A stretch of DNA of 64,000 nt from Primulina eburnea (taxonomy: Eukaryota > Streptophyta > Magnoliopsida > Lamiales > Gesneriaceae), in contig NC_133104.1 of NCBI RefSeq assembly GCF_022965805.1, positions 23,742,069 to 23,806,068 on the forward strand, given 5' to 3'. The position numbers were made by a program, and so were the translations under genes. Below, in pieces: positions 1-9,812 of this stretch. The first letter of the stretch is position 1. Every line of letters begins with the position of its first letter. The notes below the pieces were generated by a model that was given only the letters and a program-made list of their open reading frames with translations, ran no database searches and had not been told where the DNA came from.

Positions 1-437
1 AGACCGCGGGTGCGGTGCTTCCAGGAGCGCGGGTGCGCTCATGCTTCGGCATTATCTTCATTTTCTGACTTTTGACGACCGCGGGTGCGCTACGTACAAG
101 ACCGCGGGTGCGGTGTTGGCACCGCAGGTGCGGCCCTTCTCGCACCGCGGGTGCGGTCCTGTTTCGCATAAATTTGCCAACTTTCTGTCCATGCACCGCG
201 GGTGCGGTCTTGGTTGCACCGCGGGTGCGGTGTGGCTTCGGCCTTTCTTGCAAAAATCCACCATTGCATGACCGCGGTTGCACTCCTGTTCTGGGCGCGG
301 GTGCGGTCTTGCAAACCCTATTTTCTCAGGTCTTTTCTTCCGCCATTGCATGTCAGGCATTCTCATATATTCCGAGTCTCACGTTAATGAAGACTAATAA
401 TCTTGGTTTATCAATTCTATACTTCTTGGGCATTACA
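1..437 (-). mobile_element. End of a gypsy LTR (F'), rest lies left of window
   Basis: The stretch ends in TTGGGCATTACA, the same terminus as the LTRs ending at 52382, 52889 and 59426. It carries the same GC-rich word (ACCGCGGGTGCGGT) as those LTRs. In element orientation this is the U3 start of a minus-strand LTR. The remainder, including the TATA region, is outside the window, so solo LTR versus full element cannot be decided. It appears inserted in another gypsy LTR (G') whose remnant resumes at 3781. Confidence 0.8.
3..307 (-). repeat. U3 array of paired 14-bp palindromic words
   Basis: Ten copies of ACCGCGGGTGCGGT or close variants start at about 3, 26, 78, 101, 121, 144, 195, 218, 271 and 294. 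They form five pairs, each pair 23 bp apart. Pairs recur at 75, 43, 74 and 76 bp. Each word is itself a palindrome (ACCGC/GCGGT). The open frames that cross it, with repeated HRGCG or TAGAV peptides, follow from the repeat and are not genes. Confidence 0.9.
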
Positions 438-442
438 TTATG
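438..442. repeat. Target-site duplication TTATG, left copy (element K)
   Basis: TTATG precedes the TGTAGTAG start of the LTR at 443 and recurs at 3781-3785 directly after the CACTACA end of the second LTR. It also directly abuts the F' LTR terminus at 437. Confidence 0.93.
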
Positions 443-1945
443 TGTAGTAGCCCGAATTCCAAATTGGATAATTAACGGATTAATGGTGATTAAGAAGGTT
501 TAAGGTGTAATTTTGACCGAGTCATGATCGGACGGACTGAAGATGGTTCGGAAGCACCGAAGAGTTCGGAAGGTCCGAAGTGAGTTCGGTGGATCCGATC
601 ATTAGGTGTCAAGAGTTGATCGACACGTGGGAGTTCGGACGTTCCGAAGTGTAGGTTCGGTGGATCCGATCATGAGGTGTCAAGAGCAGCTGGACACGTG
701 CATGTTCGGACGGTCCGAAGTGTATGATCGGAGGATCCGATCATGAGCTGTCAAGAGCCAATGGACACGTAAGAGTTCGGACGTTCCGAAGAGGGTTCGG
801 ACGATCCGAACATGGCCTATAAATAGTGGTCGGATTTCCTCATTTTGACTCGCCAATTCAGAGAATTCCATAGCATTTCAGTCGTTTCTGACAGGTTCTA
901 GTCTTGTTCCGAGATTTGGGCACTAGCGGGGAGCTGCTGGTCTTGTAGCAGAGCTGTGCTCTAGTTGGGAGCTAGCGGCATCAGCGGGCTAGCGACGGAC
1001 GAAGGTTTGGAATTTTATCAGTATTTATCTCAGGATTATCTAGTTAAGTCTGGTAGATAAGTTTAGTGATGGTTTTCACTTGATGAATAGGCTTGGATTA
1101 GACCTGTTGTCTGGTTGTTCCAGTGAATTAGGATTGCTGTGATAGAGGTACGAAAGTACTATCCGAGATATCCTGGTTGAGTATACATTCTTATATGTGT
1201 TGCATGATTATGTGGTGCATTGATATATGTCATATGATGCATGCTATTATGTCACGTTTATTACTGCACGTTGCATTTCATGTTGAGCCGTATCTTCTTC
1301 GAGATAGCCTTTACTGTTGAGCTGTATCTCTTTCGAGATAAGCTATATCTTGTGGGGCCGCTCAGCCCTGTCTTGTGGACGCATGGACACCGAGAGTACA
1401 CAGTGGCCGACGGGTCGGGAGGGCTTCGGTGGTCCGGGACATTTTAGGTCCACGTCTGTCTTGTAGTGGATGCAGTGACCCAGAGGTTGGACCGCGCGGC
1501 ACTATCCACTTGGCGCCTCTAGACTGAGCATTGTTGAGATCCTTTTGTGACTCCTGTTTCTTGACTACCCCGGTATCATGATCATAGCATGTGCATTTCA
1601 TATAGGTCTGTATACTCATACTTTTGTACTGGGCGTTCTTATCGCTCACGTCCTCGGTTTTGTTTATTCTTGGACACCCCATTCCCACGGGGCAGGCTTC
1701 AGGTTGGACAGCTCAGGAGGAGCAGGAGGAGGACGTTGAGTAGCTGGTTGGTTTAGTTTATCGGTATTGTTTTGATTCGATATGATTGTATTGGGTATTT
1801 TTTTTTTGAGATATTCTAGACTTCGATTGGGTTGTATAACCATTATTTTTGTTGACTTTTCCGCTGTTATCTCTGATTATTGTTAATTAGGTTAATTGCA
1901 TGCTTAGTTCTTGCCTAGTAGGTGATTCTGGAACGGGTCACTACA
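443..1945 (+). repeat. Left LTR of element K (1503 bp)
   Basis: TG...CA bounded; it matches 2278-3780 base for base in every line I compared (constant offset 1835). It contains the U3 array, TATAAATA near 819 and a T-rich stretch near 1800. Short open frames inside it (68 and 108 codons) are duplicated in the other LTR and match no known family. Confidence 0.95.
525..826 (+). promoter_or_regulatory. K U3 promoter: four ~70-bp repeats with paired palindromes, then TATA box
   Basis: Units begin with (A/T)GTTCGGA at 563, 632, 703 and 773 (steps 69, 71, 70). Each has a TTCGGA-nnn-TCCGAA palindrome at 565, 634, 705 and 775. A second palindrome, RTTCGGNNGATCCGAT type, follows 20-22 bp later at 585, 656, 727 and 796. 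The first three units also carry TGTCAAGAG and a GACACGT box, two of them within CACGTG. The TATA box CTATAAATAG lies at 818-827, right after the fourth unit. The copy in the other LTR is at 2360-2662. Confidence 0.85.
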
Positions 1946-1949
1946 TTTA

Positions 1950-1961
1950 TGGTATCAGAGC
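1950..1961 (+). other. Primer-binding site of K (initiator Met tRNA)
   Basis: TGGTATCAGAGC lies 4 bp after the LTR end and is complementary to the 3' end of plant initiator Met tRNA. It sets the element's orientation as plus. Confidence 0.93.
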
Positions 1962-2044
1962 ATGCATACGATTTTGGGATATAGATTTCTGTTTTGGGAT
2001 TTCCGTTGACCAATTTACTAGTTTCCCCATTCTATGTTGTAGCA

Positions 2045-2197
2045 ATGGCTGACCACTTTGGTGACGGGAGTAGTCAGGGGAGTGTAGGTCGATGGGGTGA
2101 CCAGGACGATCATAGACGTCATTCTTTCTGTTTCTACTCCGATGGATCATTCGGTTTTAGCCAAGCGTCTAGTGATGGGTTGTCCCTTAGATTTTGA
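2045..2197 (+). pseudogene. Gag-like N-terminal fragment of K
   Basis: An ATG 83 bp after the primer site opens a 50-codon frame starting MADHFGDGSS and ending at TGA 2195. I chose this start over the in-frame ATG at 1994 because it sits in a normal leader position and begins a hydrophilic Gag-like N terminus. Nothing like the Gag core, zinc knuckle or pol follows; 64 bp later the polypurine tract begins. It is most likely the stub left by an internal deletion. The peptide alone is too short to prove homology. Confidence 0.5.
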
Positions 2198-2262
2198 GGG
2201 TAACGATGTTGTTATTTTCGTTTTGTTCATTCTATAAACTTGATTTCGAGGACGAAATCTTT

Positions 2263-2277
2263 TTAAGGGGGGGAGAA
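2263..2277 (+). other. Polypurine tract of K
   Basis: The run TTAAGGGGGGGAGAA lies directly before the second LTR, the plus-strand primer position. It follows the phrase TTTCGAGGACGAAATC seen before the tract in the minus-strand gypsy elements here. Confidence 0.9.
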
Positions 2278-3780
2278 TGTAGTAGCCCGAATTCCAAATT
2301 GGATAATTAACGGATTAATGGTGATTAAGAAGGTTTAAGGTGTAATTTTGACCGAGTCATGATCGGACGGACTGAAGATGGTTCGGAAGCACCGAAGAGT
2401 TCGGAAGGTCCGAAGTGAGTTCGGTGGATCCGATCATTAGGTGTCAAGAGTTGATCGACACGTGGGAGTTCGGACGTTCCGAAGTGTAGGTTCGGTGGAT
2501 CCGATCATGAGGTGTCAAGAGCAGCTGGACACGTGCATGTTCGGACGGTCCGAAGTGTATGATCGGAGGATCCGATCATGAGCTGTCAAGAGCCAATGGA
2601 CACGTAAGAGTTCGGACGTTCCGAAGAGGGTTCGGACGATCCGAACATGGCCTATAAATAGTGGTCGGATTTCCTCATTTTGACTCGCCAATTCAGAGAA
2701 TTCCATAGCATTTCAGTCGTTTCTGACAGGTTCTAGTCTTGTTCCGAGATTTGGGCACTAGCGGGGAGCTGCTGGTCTTGTAGCAGAGCTGTGCTCTAGT
2801 TGGGAGCTAGCGGCATCAGCGGGCTAGCGACGGACGAAGGTTTGGAATTTTATCAGTATTTATCTCAGGATTATCTAGTTAAGTCTGGTAGATAAGTTTA
2901 GTGATGGTTTTCACTTGATGAATAGGCTTGGATTAGACCTGTTGTCTGGTTGTTCCAGTGAATTAGGATTGCTGTGATAGAGGTACGAAAGTACTATCCG
3001 AGATATCCTGGTTGAGTATACATTCTTATATGTGTTGCATGATTATGTGGTGCATTGATATATGTCATATGATGCATGCTATTATGTCACGTTTATTACT
3101 GCACGTTGCATTTCATGTTGAGCCGTATCTTCTTCGAGATAGCCTTTACTGTTGAGCTGTATCTCTTTCGAGATAAGCTATATCTTGTGGGGCCGCTCAG
3201 CCCTGTCTTGTGGACGCATGGACACCGAGAGTACACAGTGGCCGACGGGTCGGGAGGGCTTCGGTGGTCCGGGACATTTTAGGTCCACGTCTGTCTTGTA
3301 GTGGATGCAGTGACCCAGAGGTTGGACCGCGCGGCACTATCCACTTGGCGCCTCTAGACTGAGCATTGTTGAGATCCTTTTGTGACTCCTGTTTCTTGAC
3401 TACCCCGGTATCATGATCATAGCATGTGCATTTCATATAGGTCTGTATACTCATACTTTTGTACTGGGCGTTCTTATCGCTCACGTCCTCGGTTTTGTTT
3501 ATTCTTGGACACCCCATTCCCACGGGGCAGGCTTCAGGTTGGACAGCTCAGGAGGAGCAGGAGGAGGACGTTGAGTAGCTGGTTGGTTTAGTTTATCGGT
3601 ATTGTTTTGATTCGATATGATTGTATTGGGTATTTTTTTTTTGAGATATTCTAGACTTCGATTGGGTTGTATAACCATTATTTTTGTTGACTTTTCCGCT
3701 GTTATCTCTGATTATTGTTAATTAGGTTAATTGCATGCTTAGTTCTTGCCTAGTAGGTGATTCTGGAACGGGTCACTACA
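2278..3780 (+). repeat. Right LTR of element K (1503 bp)
   Basis: Same length and, as far as I compared, the same sequence as 443-1945. Its promoter array is at 2360-2662. It is followed by TSD TTATG (3781-3785). Confidence 0.95.
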
Positions 3781-3874
3781 TTATGCATGGCTAAAACTCA
3801 TTTAAAAAAAATATAAATGATCTAATAATTAAATAAATGCATGGGTTATACGTGTACTGAATTTGGGCACTACA
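3781..3874 (-). mobile_element. Terminal fragment of a G-family gypsy LTR (G')
   Basis: It ends GGGTTATACGTGTACTGAAT...GGGCACTACA, matching the right ends of the G LTRs at 15721 and 23188 with a few mismatches. The upstream part is replaced by K and F'. After the CA end comes CAGTG, the place where copia B reads continuously near 28002. This fits an insertion of a G-like element into copia A with its left part outside the window. Confidence 0.8.
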
Positions 3875-4352
3875 CAGTGTCTGGCTCATATTATTGGGGA
3901 GGCCTGTACGCCGGAAAGCTGTGACTTCCACCGGACATATGATGTGAATTGAGGGGAACTCCCATGACTTCGGCTCATATTATTGGAGGAACTCATGGCG
4001 ACTGTCTACTACAATTCAATATTGAAGGGTTGGTTTGACATGTGAAAATAAACGACTTCATATTATTGGGTCCTTATTAAACGTGAGGCAAAACACGCGG
4101 AGGTTGCATAGGGATGCAATTGGACTCTACCTTTTAGAAATTATAATTGGCTGATATTATTCGAGATTATAATTGGCTAATTGGACTCTACGTGCCTACT
4201 AAGGAAATGCGATTTCCCTTTTTCATCTGAGTGTGGTGGAAATGTCAAAATTGTAGGAGGATATTTTTATAATAAAATCCATATTTTATATCTTAAAATT
4301 ATTTTAAAATAATCAGCAACTATTATTATGTTTCCGTATCAGTATATTTTCG
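3875..4352 (+). other. Copia A leader (untranslated)
   Basis: Closely matches the copia B leader at 28002-28478, including the phrase GCTCATATTATTGG repeated near 3886, 3979 and 4062. No gene is seen. Confidence 0.8.
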
Positions 4353-5125
4353 ATTTCGTCACGTAATAAATTTTTATTATTAACAAGCTAACCAAATCTA
4401 ATTTTCAAGACTGGTTGGGAAAATTGTTCTGAATTCAGAGAAAATGGCATACACACTAATGTCAGTCCTGTTGAACTGACAAAGCATGCAAGATGGTAGG
4501 ACCATAGTATGCAAGCTAAAGTGTAACATGCTCGCTTTTACGTCAAATGAACTGTAGGGACAGTTTGAGGAAATTTGGAATGCTGTTGACATTCAAATGC
4601 ACGTGCAAGAGTTGCATGGTGCATGGAACTCATACGATGATGCACACTACTTTCAAAGAGCTCATGACTACACACATGCAAGATGGGGATCTAGCCCTGA
4701 GCATGGTGTTCATATGACTGTGCTTATTGAGAATGTGGTGGGCCTGGAATATGTGATTCCTAACGAGTTAATTGATAACATCAATTTTGTCTTTCTCTTC
4801 CTCATTTGACGGGGTTATGATGAACTTTAATTTGAATAAGATAGATGATAGCCTTGAAGAGCTAGTCAATACGCTTATAACTTATGAGATCACCATAAAA
4901 CAGAGAATTGTTGTTTTTCTGATGGGCCTCTCGTCTGAAGAAAAATAGCCCACAAGGTAAGGAAAATAAATGTTCCGCCCCTCACAAGAAAAACAATCCC
5001 AATAAGAGGCAAACTCTGAAAGACACTTAAAAGGCCTACAAAGCCCGATAAGTTACAACATATTTATTTCACTGCAAGAAGTCCGGACATAAGAAATTAT
5101 ATGTCCCAGAAATATTCTGGAAATG
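4353..5125 (+). pseudogene. Copia A gag remnant
   Basis: It aligns with copia B Gag (from 28479), but the ATG is replaced by ATT at 4353-4355, while the following codons (TCG TCA CGT AAT) still correspond to S-T-R-N. The middle is heavily rearranged. A degraded zinc-knuckle stretch, F-H-C-K-K-S-G-H, can be read near 5070, with the second cysteine pair imperfect. Sequence then passes almost directly to GAG-pre-integrase near 5185, so about 480 bp that hold the protease in copia B are missing. Gag would form the cytoplasmic particle; this copy cannot. Confidence 0.72.
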
Positions 5126-5160
5126 ATAAGTGAATGTCCAAGTTAACATGATTTCAACAA

Positions 5161-6118
5161 AAAACCAAAAGAAAGTTAGATGATCCAAATCCCACACAAA
5201 TATGGCATTCTAGACTATGTCATATTTCCCAAAGAAGGATGCACAAGCTAGTGGGAGAAAACATGTTTGACTTGTCAGACATAAATTTTCTACATGCTTG
5301 TAAGTCCTGTCTAAAAGGAAAATTGACCAAGACTCCATTCAATGGAAACGTGGAACGTGCACATGGTCTACTGGATTTGATCCACACAGACATTTGTGGC
5401 CCGCTAAGTGTTAGCACAAAATATGGGCAATCCTACTTCATTACCTTTACTGATCACCATTCGAGGTATTGGTATGTTTATATGATGAAACACAAATCTG
5501 AAGCATGTGAAATGTTCAAAGAATTCAGATCTGAAGTAGAAAACCAGCCAGAAAGAAGTATTAAGGCATTTCGATCTGATCGAAGTGGAGAATACTTGAG
5601 TGCTGAATTTTTGGGTTATCTAAAAGAGAATGTGATTCTCACAATGGACTCCACCAGCAACACCACAATTGAATGATGTTTCTGAAAGTCATAAGCGAAC
5701 CTTGTTGGATATGGTTCGACCTATGATGGGATTCACTGAATTGCCTACATCATTTTGGGGCTTTGCGCTTGAAACTGCGGCAATGTTTTTGAATAATGTC
5801 CATACAAAAGCAGTGGATAAAACACCATATGAGATATGGATGGGAAAAACTCCCAAATATTCTTACATGAGAATATGGGGACGTCCTGCTTACGTGAAGC
5901 AGACAGTGGGAGACAAATTGGATAGTAGATCCACTTTGTGCTACTTTGTAGGATATCCAAAGAATTCAGTTGGATATTATTTACATCATTCCAATGAAGC
6001 AAAAGTGTTTGTTTCAAGAAATGCCACCTTTTTGGAAAGAGAATTTCTATTAGATAGAAAAGGCAAGATGATATAACTTGAAGAAATTCAAGATACTCCC
6101 TCAACTATAAAAGTTGAA
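5161..6118 (+). pseudogene. Copia A GAG-pre-integrase and integrase, broken
   Basis: The 5239-5676 frame carries the HKLVG...C-x2-C pre-integrase end, then the integrase core with HTDICGPL (first Asp) and SDRSGEY (second Asp; copia B has SDRGGEY). A frameshift near 5670 leads to 5669-6076, with the late integrase region PYEIWMGKTPKYS. The family role is insertion of cDNA into chromosomes. The frame break and a stop at 6074 show it is not functional. The upstream HARLGH-type motif is degraded to a readable but out-of-frame stretch near 5200. Confidence 0.88.
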
Positions 6119-6199
6119 CCCATTTCCCAAGAACCAGTAGTTGAAGTACAAGCTCTTAGAAGGTCTGATAGGGTTATTAGGCCACCTGCAAGATATATG

Positions 6200-7300
6200 C
6201 TTCTTAATGAAAGGCCATGATGAGTCTTGTGTTGGATGTGATCCAATGAATTTCAAAGAAGCAATATCTGATACTGATTCAACCAAATGGCTTGAAGCCA
6301 TGCAGTTAGAAATGGACTCTATATATTCAAACCAAGTCTGGACATTGGTGGATCAACCTGAGGGAATCGTTCCTATAGGGTACAATGGATCTACAAAAGA
6401 AAGCTTGGGGCGAATGGGAAGGTAGTGACCTTCAAAGCAAGGCTGGTTGCAAAAGATAATACTCAAAGGCAAGGAGTTGACTATGAGGAAAATTTTCACC
6501 AGTTGCTATGTTTAAATCCAATAGATTACTACTAGCCATATCATTATGGTATGACTATGAGATATGGCAAATGGATGTAAAGACTGCATTCCTCAATGGA
6601 GACATCAAAAAGGAAATTTATATGTCTCAACCTGAGGGATACGCATCAGTAGGAAGTAAGCATAAGGTATGAAAACTTCAGAGATCAATATATGGTCTCA
6701 AGCAGGAGTCAAGGAGTTGGAACCTCAGATTTTATAGCACTATCAAAGAGTTTTGTTTTGCTAAGAATCATTAGGAACCATGTGTGTACAAGAAAGTTAG
6801 TGGGAGTGTAGCGACATTTCTAGTAATTTATGTTGATGATATCCTACTCATTGGGAATGATGTAGGATTATTGCAATCAACTAAAGTATGGTTAGCAAGT
6901 AAATTCTCCATGAAAGACATGGGTGAAGCATCCTATGTATTGGGAATACAAATCTATAGAGATAGATCAAAAGGATTCTGGGGCTCACCCAAGCGATTTA
7001 TATCTATACCATTATAAAACGGTTCCCTATGGAAGAGTCCAAGAGAAGTTACTTACCAATGTGTCATGGTATTACTCTATCTAAAGCTATGTGTCCCAAA
7101 ACTGATGAAGAGATAGAGATGATGACACGTATTCCATATGCGTAAGCTATTGGTAGTATCATGTATGGTATGATATCGACACGTCCTGATGTTGCTTACG
7201 CTTTGAGTGTTTCAAGCATATATCAGGTGAACCCTGGTCCAATGCATTGGAAGGCCGTGAAAGATATTCTTAAGTACTTGAGAAGAACTAAGAACTTGTT
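6200..7300 (+). pseudogene. Copia A reverse transcriptase, broken
   Basis: Pieces in different frames match copia RT: WLEAMQLEMDSIY near 6290, QMDVKTAFLNGDIK near 6570, and the catalytic YVDDILLIGND near 6830. Stops occur at 6423, 6670, 6772 and 7015, with several frameshifts. RT makes cDNA from element RNA. The catalytic YVDD is still readable, but the enzyme as a whole is not encoded. Confidence 0.88.
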
Positions 7301-7319
7301 CATGGTCTAAGGGGGAGGA

Positions 7320-7770
7320 GAATTAAAAATTGGAAGGCTACACTGATTCTAGCTTCCAATGTGACGTAGATGATTCGAAATCGACCTCTGGCTTTGTATT
7401 CATGCAATATGGTGCGGCTGTCTTTTGGAAAGGTTCCCAGCAAGACACCATTGCAGATTCCACCACTGAAGCTGAATACATTGTTGCATCTGATGCAGCC
7501 AAAGAGGCAGTTTGGATGAGGAATTTTGTCCAAGAGTTGGGCATTATTCCTAATGGAGTTGATCCAGTCCCGTTGTACTGGGACAACACTGGTGCCGTTG
7601 CACAAGCAAAGGAACCAAGGTCTCATCAGCGATCCAAACATGTACTGAGGAAGTTCCACATCATACGGGAGATGGTGGGAAGAGGAGACACATCAGTTGA
7701 AAGAGTCCCCTCTGCAGATAATGTTGTTGATCCACTTACAAAGCTCTTGTCAGGACCATTGTTTGATTAG
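7320..7770 (+). pseudogene. Copia A RNase H and C terminus
   Basis: The frame 7330-7770 starts EGYTDSSFQ (first catalytic Asp) and continues through SKSTSGFVF, ADSTTEAEYI, DNTGAVAQAK and RSKHVLRKFH to DPLTKLLSGP, the usual copia RNase H sequence through to the polyprotein end. Copia B has the same domain at 31938-32411. The frame is open, but its upstream connection to RT is lost. Confidence 0.9.
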
Positions 7771-7807
7771 CATCGCGAAGCAATGGGATTAAGGGTAGTT
7801 GGCTCTA

Positions 7808-7822
7808 GGGCAAGTGGGAGAT
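7808..7822 (+). other. Polypurine tract of copia A
   Basis: GGGCAAGTGGGAGAT lies immediately before the TGTTAGAGTAGA start of the 3' LTR. The same tract is at 32411-32425 in copia B. Confidence 0.9.
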
Positions 7823-9812
7823 TGTTAGAGTAGATGCCCTGCAAGCCAACGGTTGGCTAGGGAATTTATTGACTCAAGTGAAATAAACAATCTTTATTTT
7901 AATATAATTTAAATTTTTGTGGTCTTGTTATACTTTATCTGTATACTCATGCAAACAGCATAGATAAAGTCCTTGATTATGCTTTAATACAAATGAATCG
8001 TAATTCGATGTTGAAACTCATTTGTAAACACTGCATATTCTAAATTCGTTCCTAGTCGATTCAGCCGCCTAAAATAGGGATAAAGGCCGCTTGAGCTCGA
8101 GACTAGCATCTGTGTTGTTGTGTACCGCATTTCTTGGTAAAGGCATGGAGATGTTCAAACATGCAGATGGGTAGTCATATGATGATTATACCGAACAACC
8201 CTCCCTCGGACTTTCCAAGTGGTTATCATTCATCGAGAGGATAAGTCTGTGGTTATGATTGTACACCATTAGTCCTTACGACCCAGGACAACACTGAGGC
8301 TCTATATGCTAGGGCTGTGCTTTGACTCGTTTACCGGCTCCAGGAGAGTCATCAGGTGGCGAGGTTGGGTACAGTTGCGACACATATAGGAGCCAGTGCA
8401 TTGTAGTCGGGGATTCACCGCTCACCTACGGGTGTGGATATCCTATGTGATCTGATGTAATAATAGTGCGTGGAATCTCTGGCCAGAGTATGAGATGTAC
8501 GTTAGCGAAGGAGTTCTCAAAATAGTACACGCGATGCCACTGTTATAGTTATCACATAGTTATCGAATTAATATGCAACCCTCGATGAACCAATGGTTGC
8601 AGATTCGATCGGGATATATGAGATGAAGGGACCGTACTATACGCTAATCATAATCGATTGGTTCTTGCAGGCACTATCAGTGATACCTAGGGGATCATGG
8701 GACGATGCTACTAGACGCTCTTACCATGATCCGATGGGTGCAATCAGAAATGAGTTCTGACATTCTTAATCAAGGTGTTGATGAAAAGAATGGGGCTAAC
8801 TAGGGTAAGCCCGAATAAGAATAAATATTATTCTGAATCACAAAGAGTTGTGAACCCACGGCTAGCTGTATCCCAGAACCATTGAGGGTCACACAAGTAC
8901 TGGATCATTTGTTCCCGTTGAGAGAATAAATTCAAGAAGTTGAATTTATATTATATAGTAAATTCAAGGAGTTGAATTTATGATAATTCAATTTTGAGAG
9001 AATAAATTCAAGGAGTTGAATTTATAAATTTGAGAATTAATTTATTAAACTCAAATGTTGGGTTTATTAAATATTAAATTTTGGAGGTGATAAAAATTCA
9101 AGGAGTTGAATTTATAATTTAAATAATAAATTCAAATGTTGAATTTATAATGTATTTAATTTTTTAAGCTCAAAAGTTGAGTTGATTGATTAATAAATTA
9201 AATATGGTGGATGATATGTTTAATGGGCTTGTAGGAGTACAAGTCCAACATAATAAATAATTAAAGTTTTAATGGGCCATGATTAAATTAATTAAACTAA
9301 TTGGACTAGCTTAATTAATTAAATGAAGCCCATTAATGTTAATTATGTCATTAGGCTATTATTTAATTATAAATAACACATGTTAATTAAAAACCTAGCC
9401 TACCACAACACAAGGTCTTCGAGACTTTCACTTTCAAAGAAAAAAAAAACGGCCACTCCCCTTTTTGAAGGAAAATTTTGAGCCGTCTCTCTTAATTTTC
9501 TCTCCTACGCAAAATCTCTTCCAATATTTCTAGTGCAATTTGGAAGAGGATCAAACAATTCAGTCGTGGACCTGATTAGACGAAACGAAAAGAGTCTCTT
9601 TAAGAAAGTTCGTAGGGATTCATCAAGAGCCAGATCTGTTATAACGGATCGGTTGGTGTCCAGTGATTAATTCACAAAATGTATAACGATTTTAAACTCC
9701 CTATGTATGTTTATGTTTAAATCATAGGAGCGTCCAAACATATTTTGATTGTCAAATAAATATTTTTAAATCTTCCGCTGCGTTTGGGCGTGTAGAAAAC
9801 CGGGATCTAACA
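7823..9812 (+). repeat. 3' LTR of copia A (1990 bp)
   Basis: Starts TGTTAGAGTAGATGCC and ends GGGATCTAACA. Colinear with the copia B LTRs (1971 and 1983 bp). No TSD can be checked because the 5' end is missing. Confidence 0.92.
8926..9184 (+). repeat. Array of short inverted repeats in the copia A LTR
   Basis: AAATTCAA-ngng-TTGAATTT hairpins recur about six or seven times, with variants such as AACTCAA/TTGGGTT and GCTCAA/TTGAGTT. The same array is at 25808-26067 and 33522-33781 in copia B. Confidence 0.8.

Larger units (their letters stand above)
443..3780 (+). mobile_element. Element K: structurally complete, internally deleted gypsy-type LTR retrotransposon
   Basis: Two 1503-bp direct repeats (443-1945 and 2278-3780) begin TGTAGTAGCC and end GTCACTACA. 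They enclose 332 bp that hold a primer-binding site, a short gag-like start and a polypurine tract. A 5-bp TSD, TTATG, flanks it. No pol is present, so it could only move with proteins supplied in trans, or it lost its interior after insertion. The near identity of the LTRs indicates a recent insertion. The phrase before the tract (TTTCGAGGACGAAAT) is shared by the gypsy elements elsewhere in the window, which supports gypsy ancestry. Confidence 0.93.
3875..9812 (+). mobile_element. Copia A: decayed Ty1/copia element, 5' part missing
   Basis: From 3875 it follows the order of copia B (starting near 28002): leader, Gag remnant, GAG-pre-integrase, integrase, RT, RNase H, polypurine tract, 3' LTR (7823-9812). 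The 5' LTR and about 1.3 kb of leader are absent, probably displaced to the left of the window by the inserted G' LTR. Many stops and frameshifts show it is dead. It belongs to the same family as copia B by protein and LTR similarity. Confidence 0.92.

Noticed and set aside
3..307. CRISPR-like array of short repeats
   Set aside because: Words are palindromic, spaced 23 and about 75 bp in LTR context, with no unique equal-length spacers and no cas genes; the DNA is a plant nuclear genome.
1362..1688. 108-codon minus-strand frame, also at 3197
   Set aside because: Inside the K LTRs, antisense to the element, no recognisable family.
1949..1962. tRNA gene fragments at TGGTATCAGAGC sites
   Set aside because: These are primer-binding sites beside LTRs; no cloverleaf is present.
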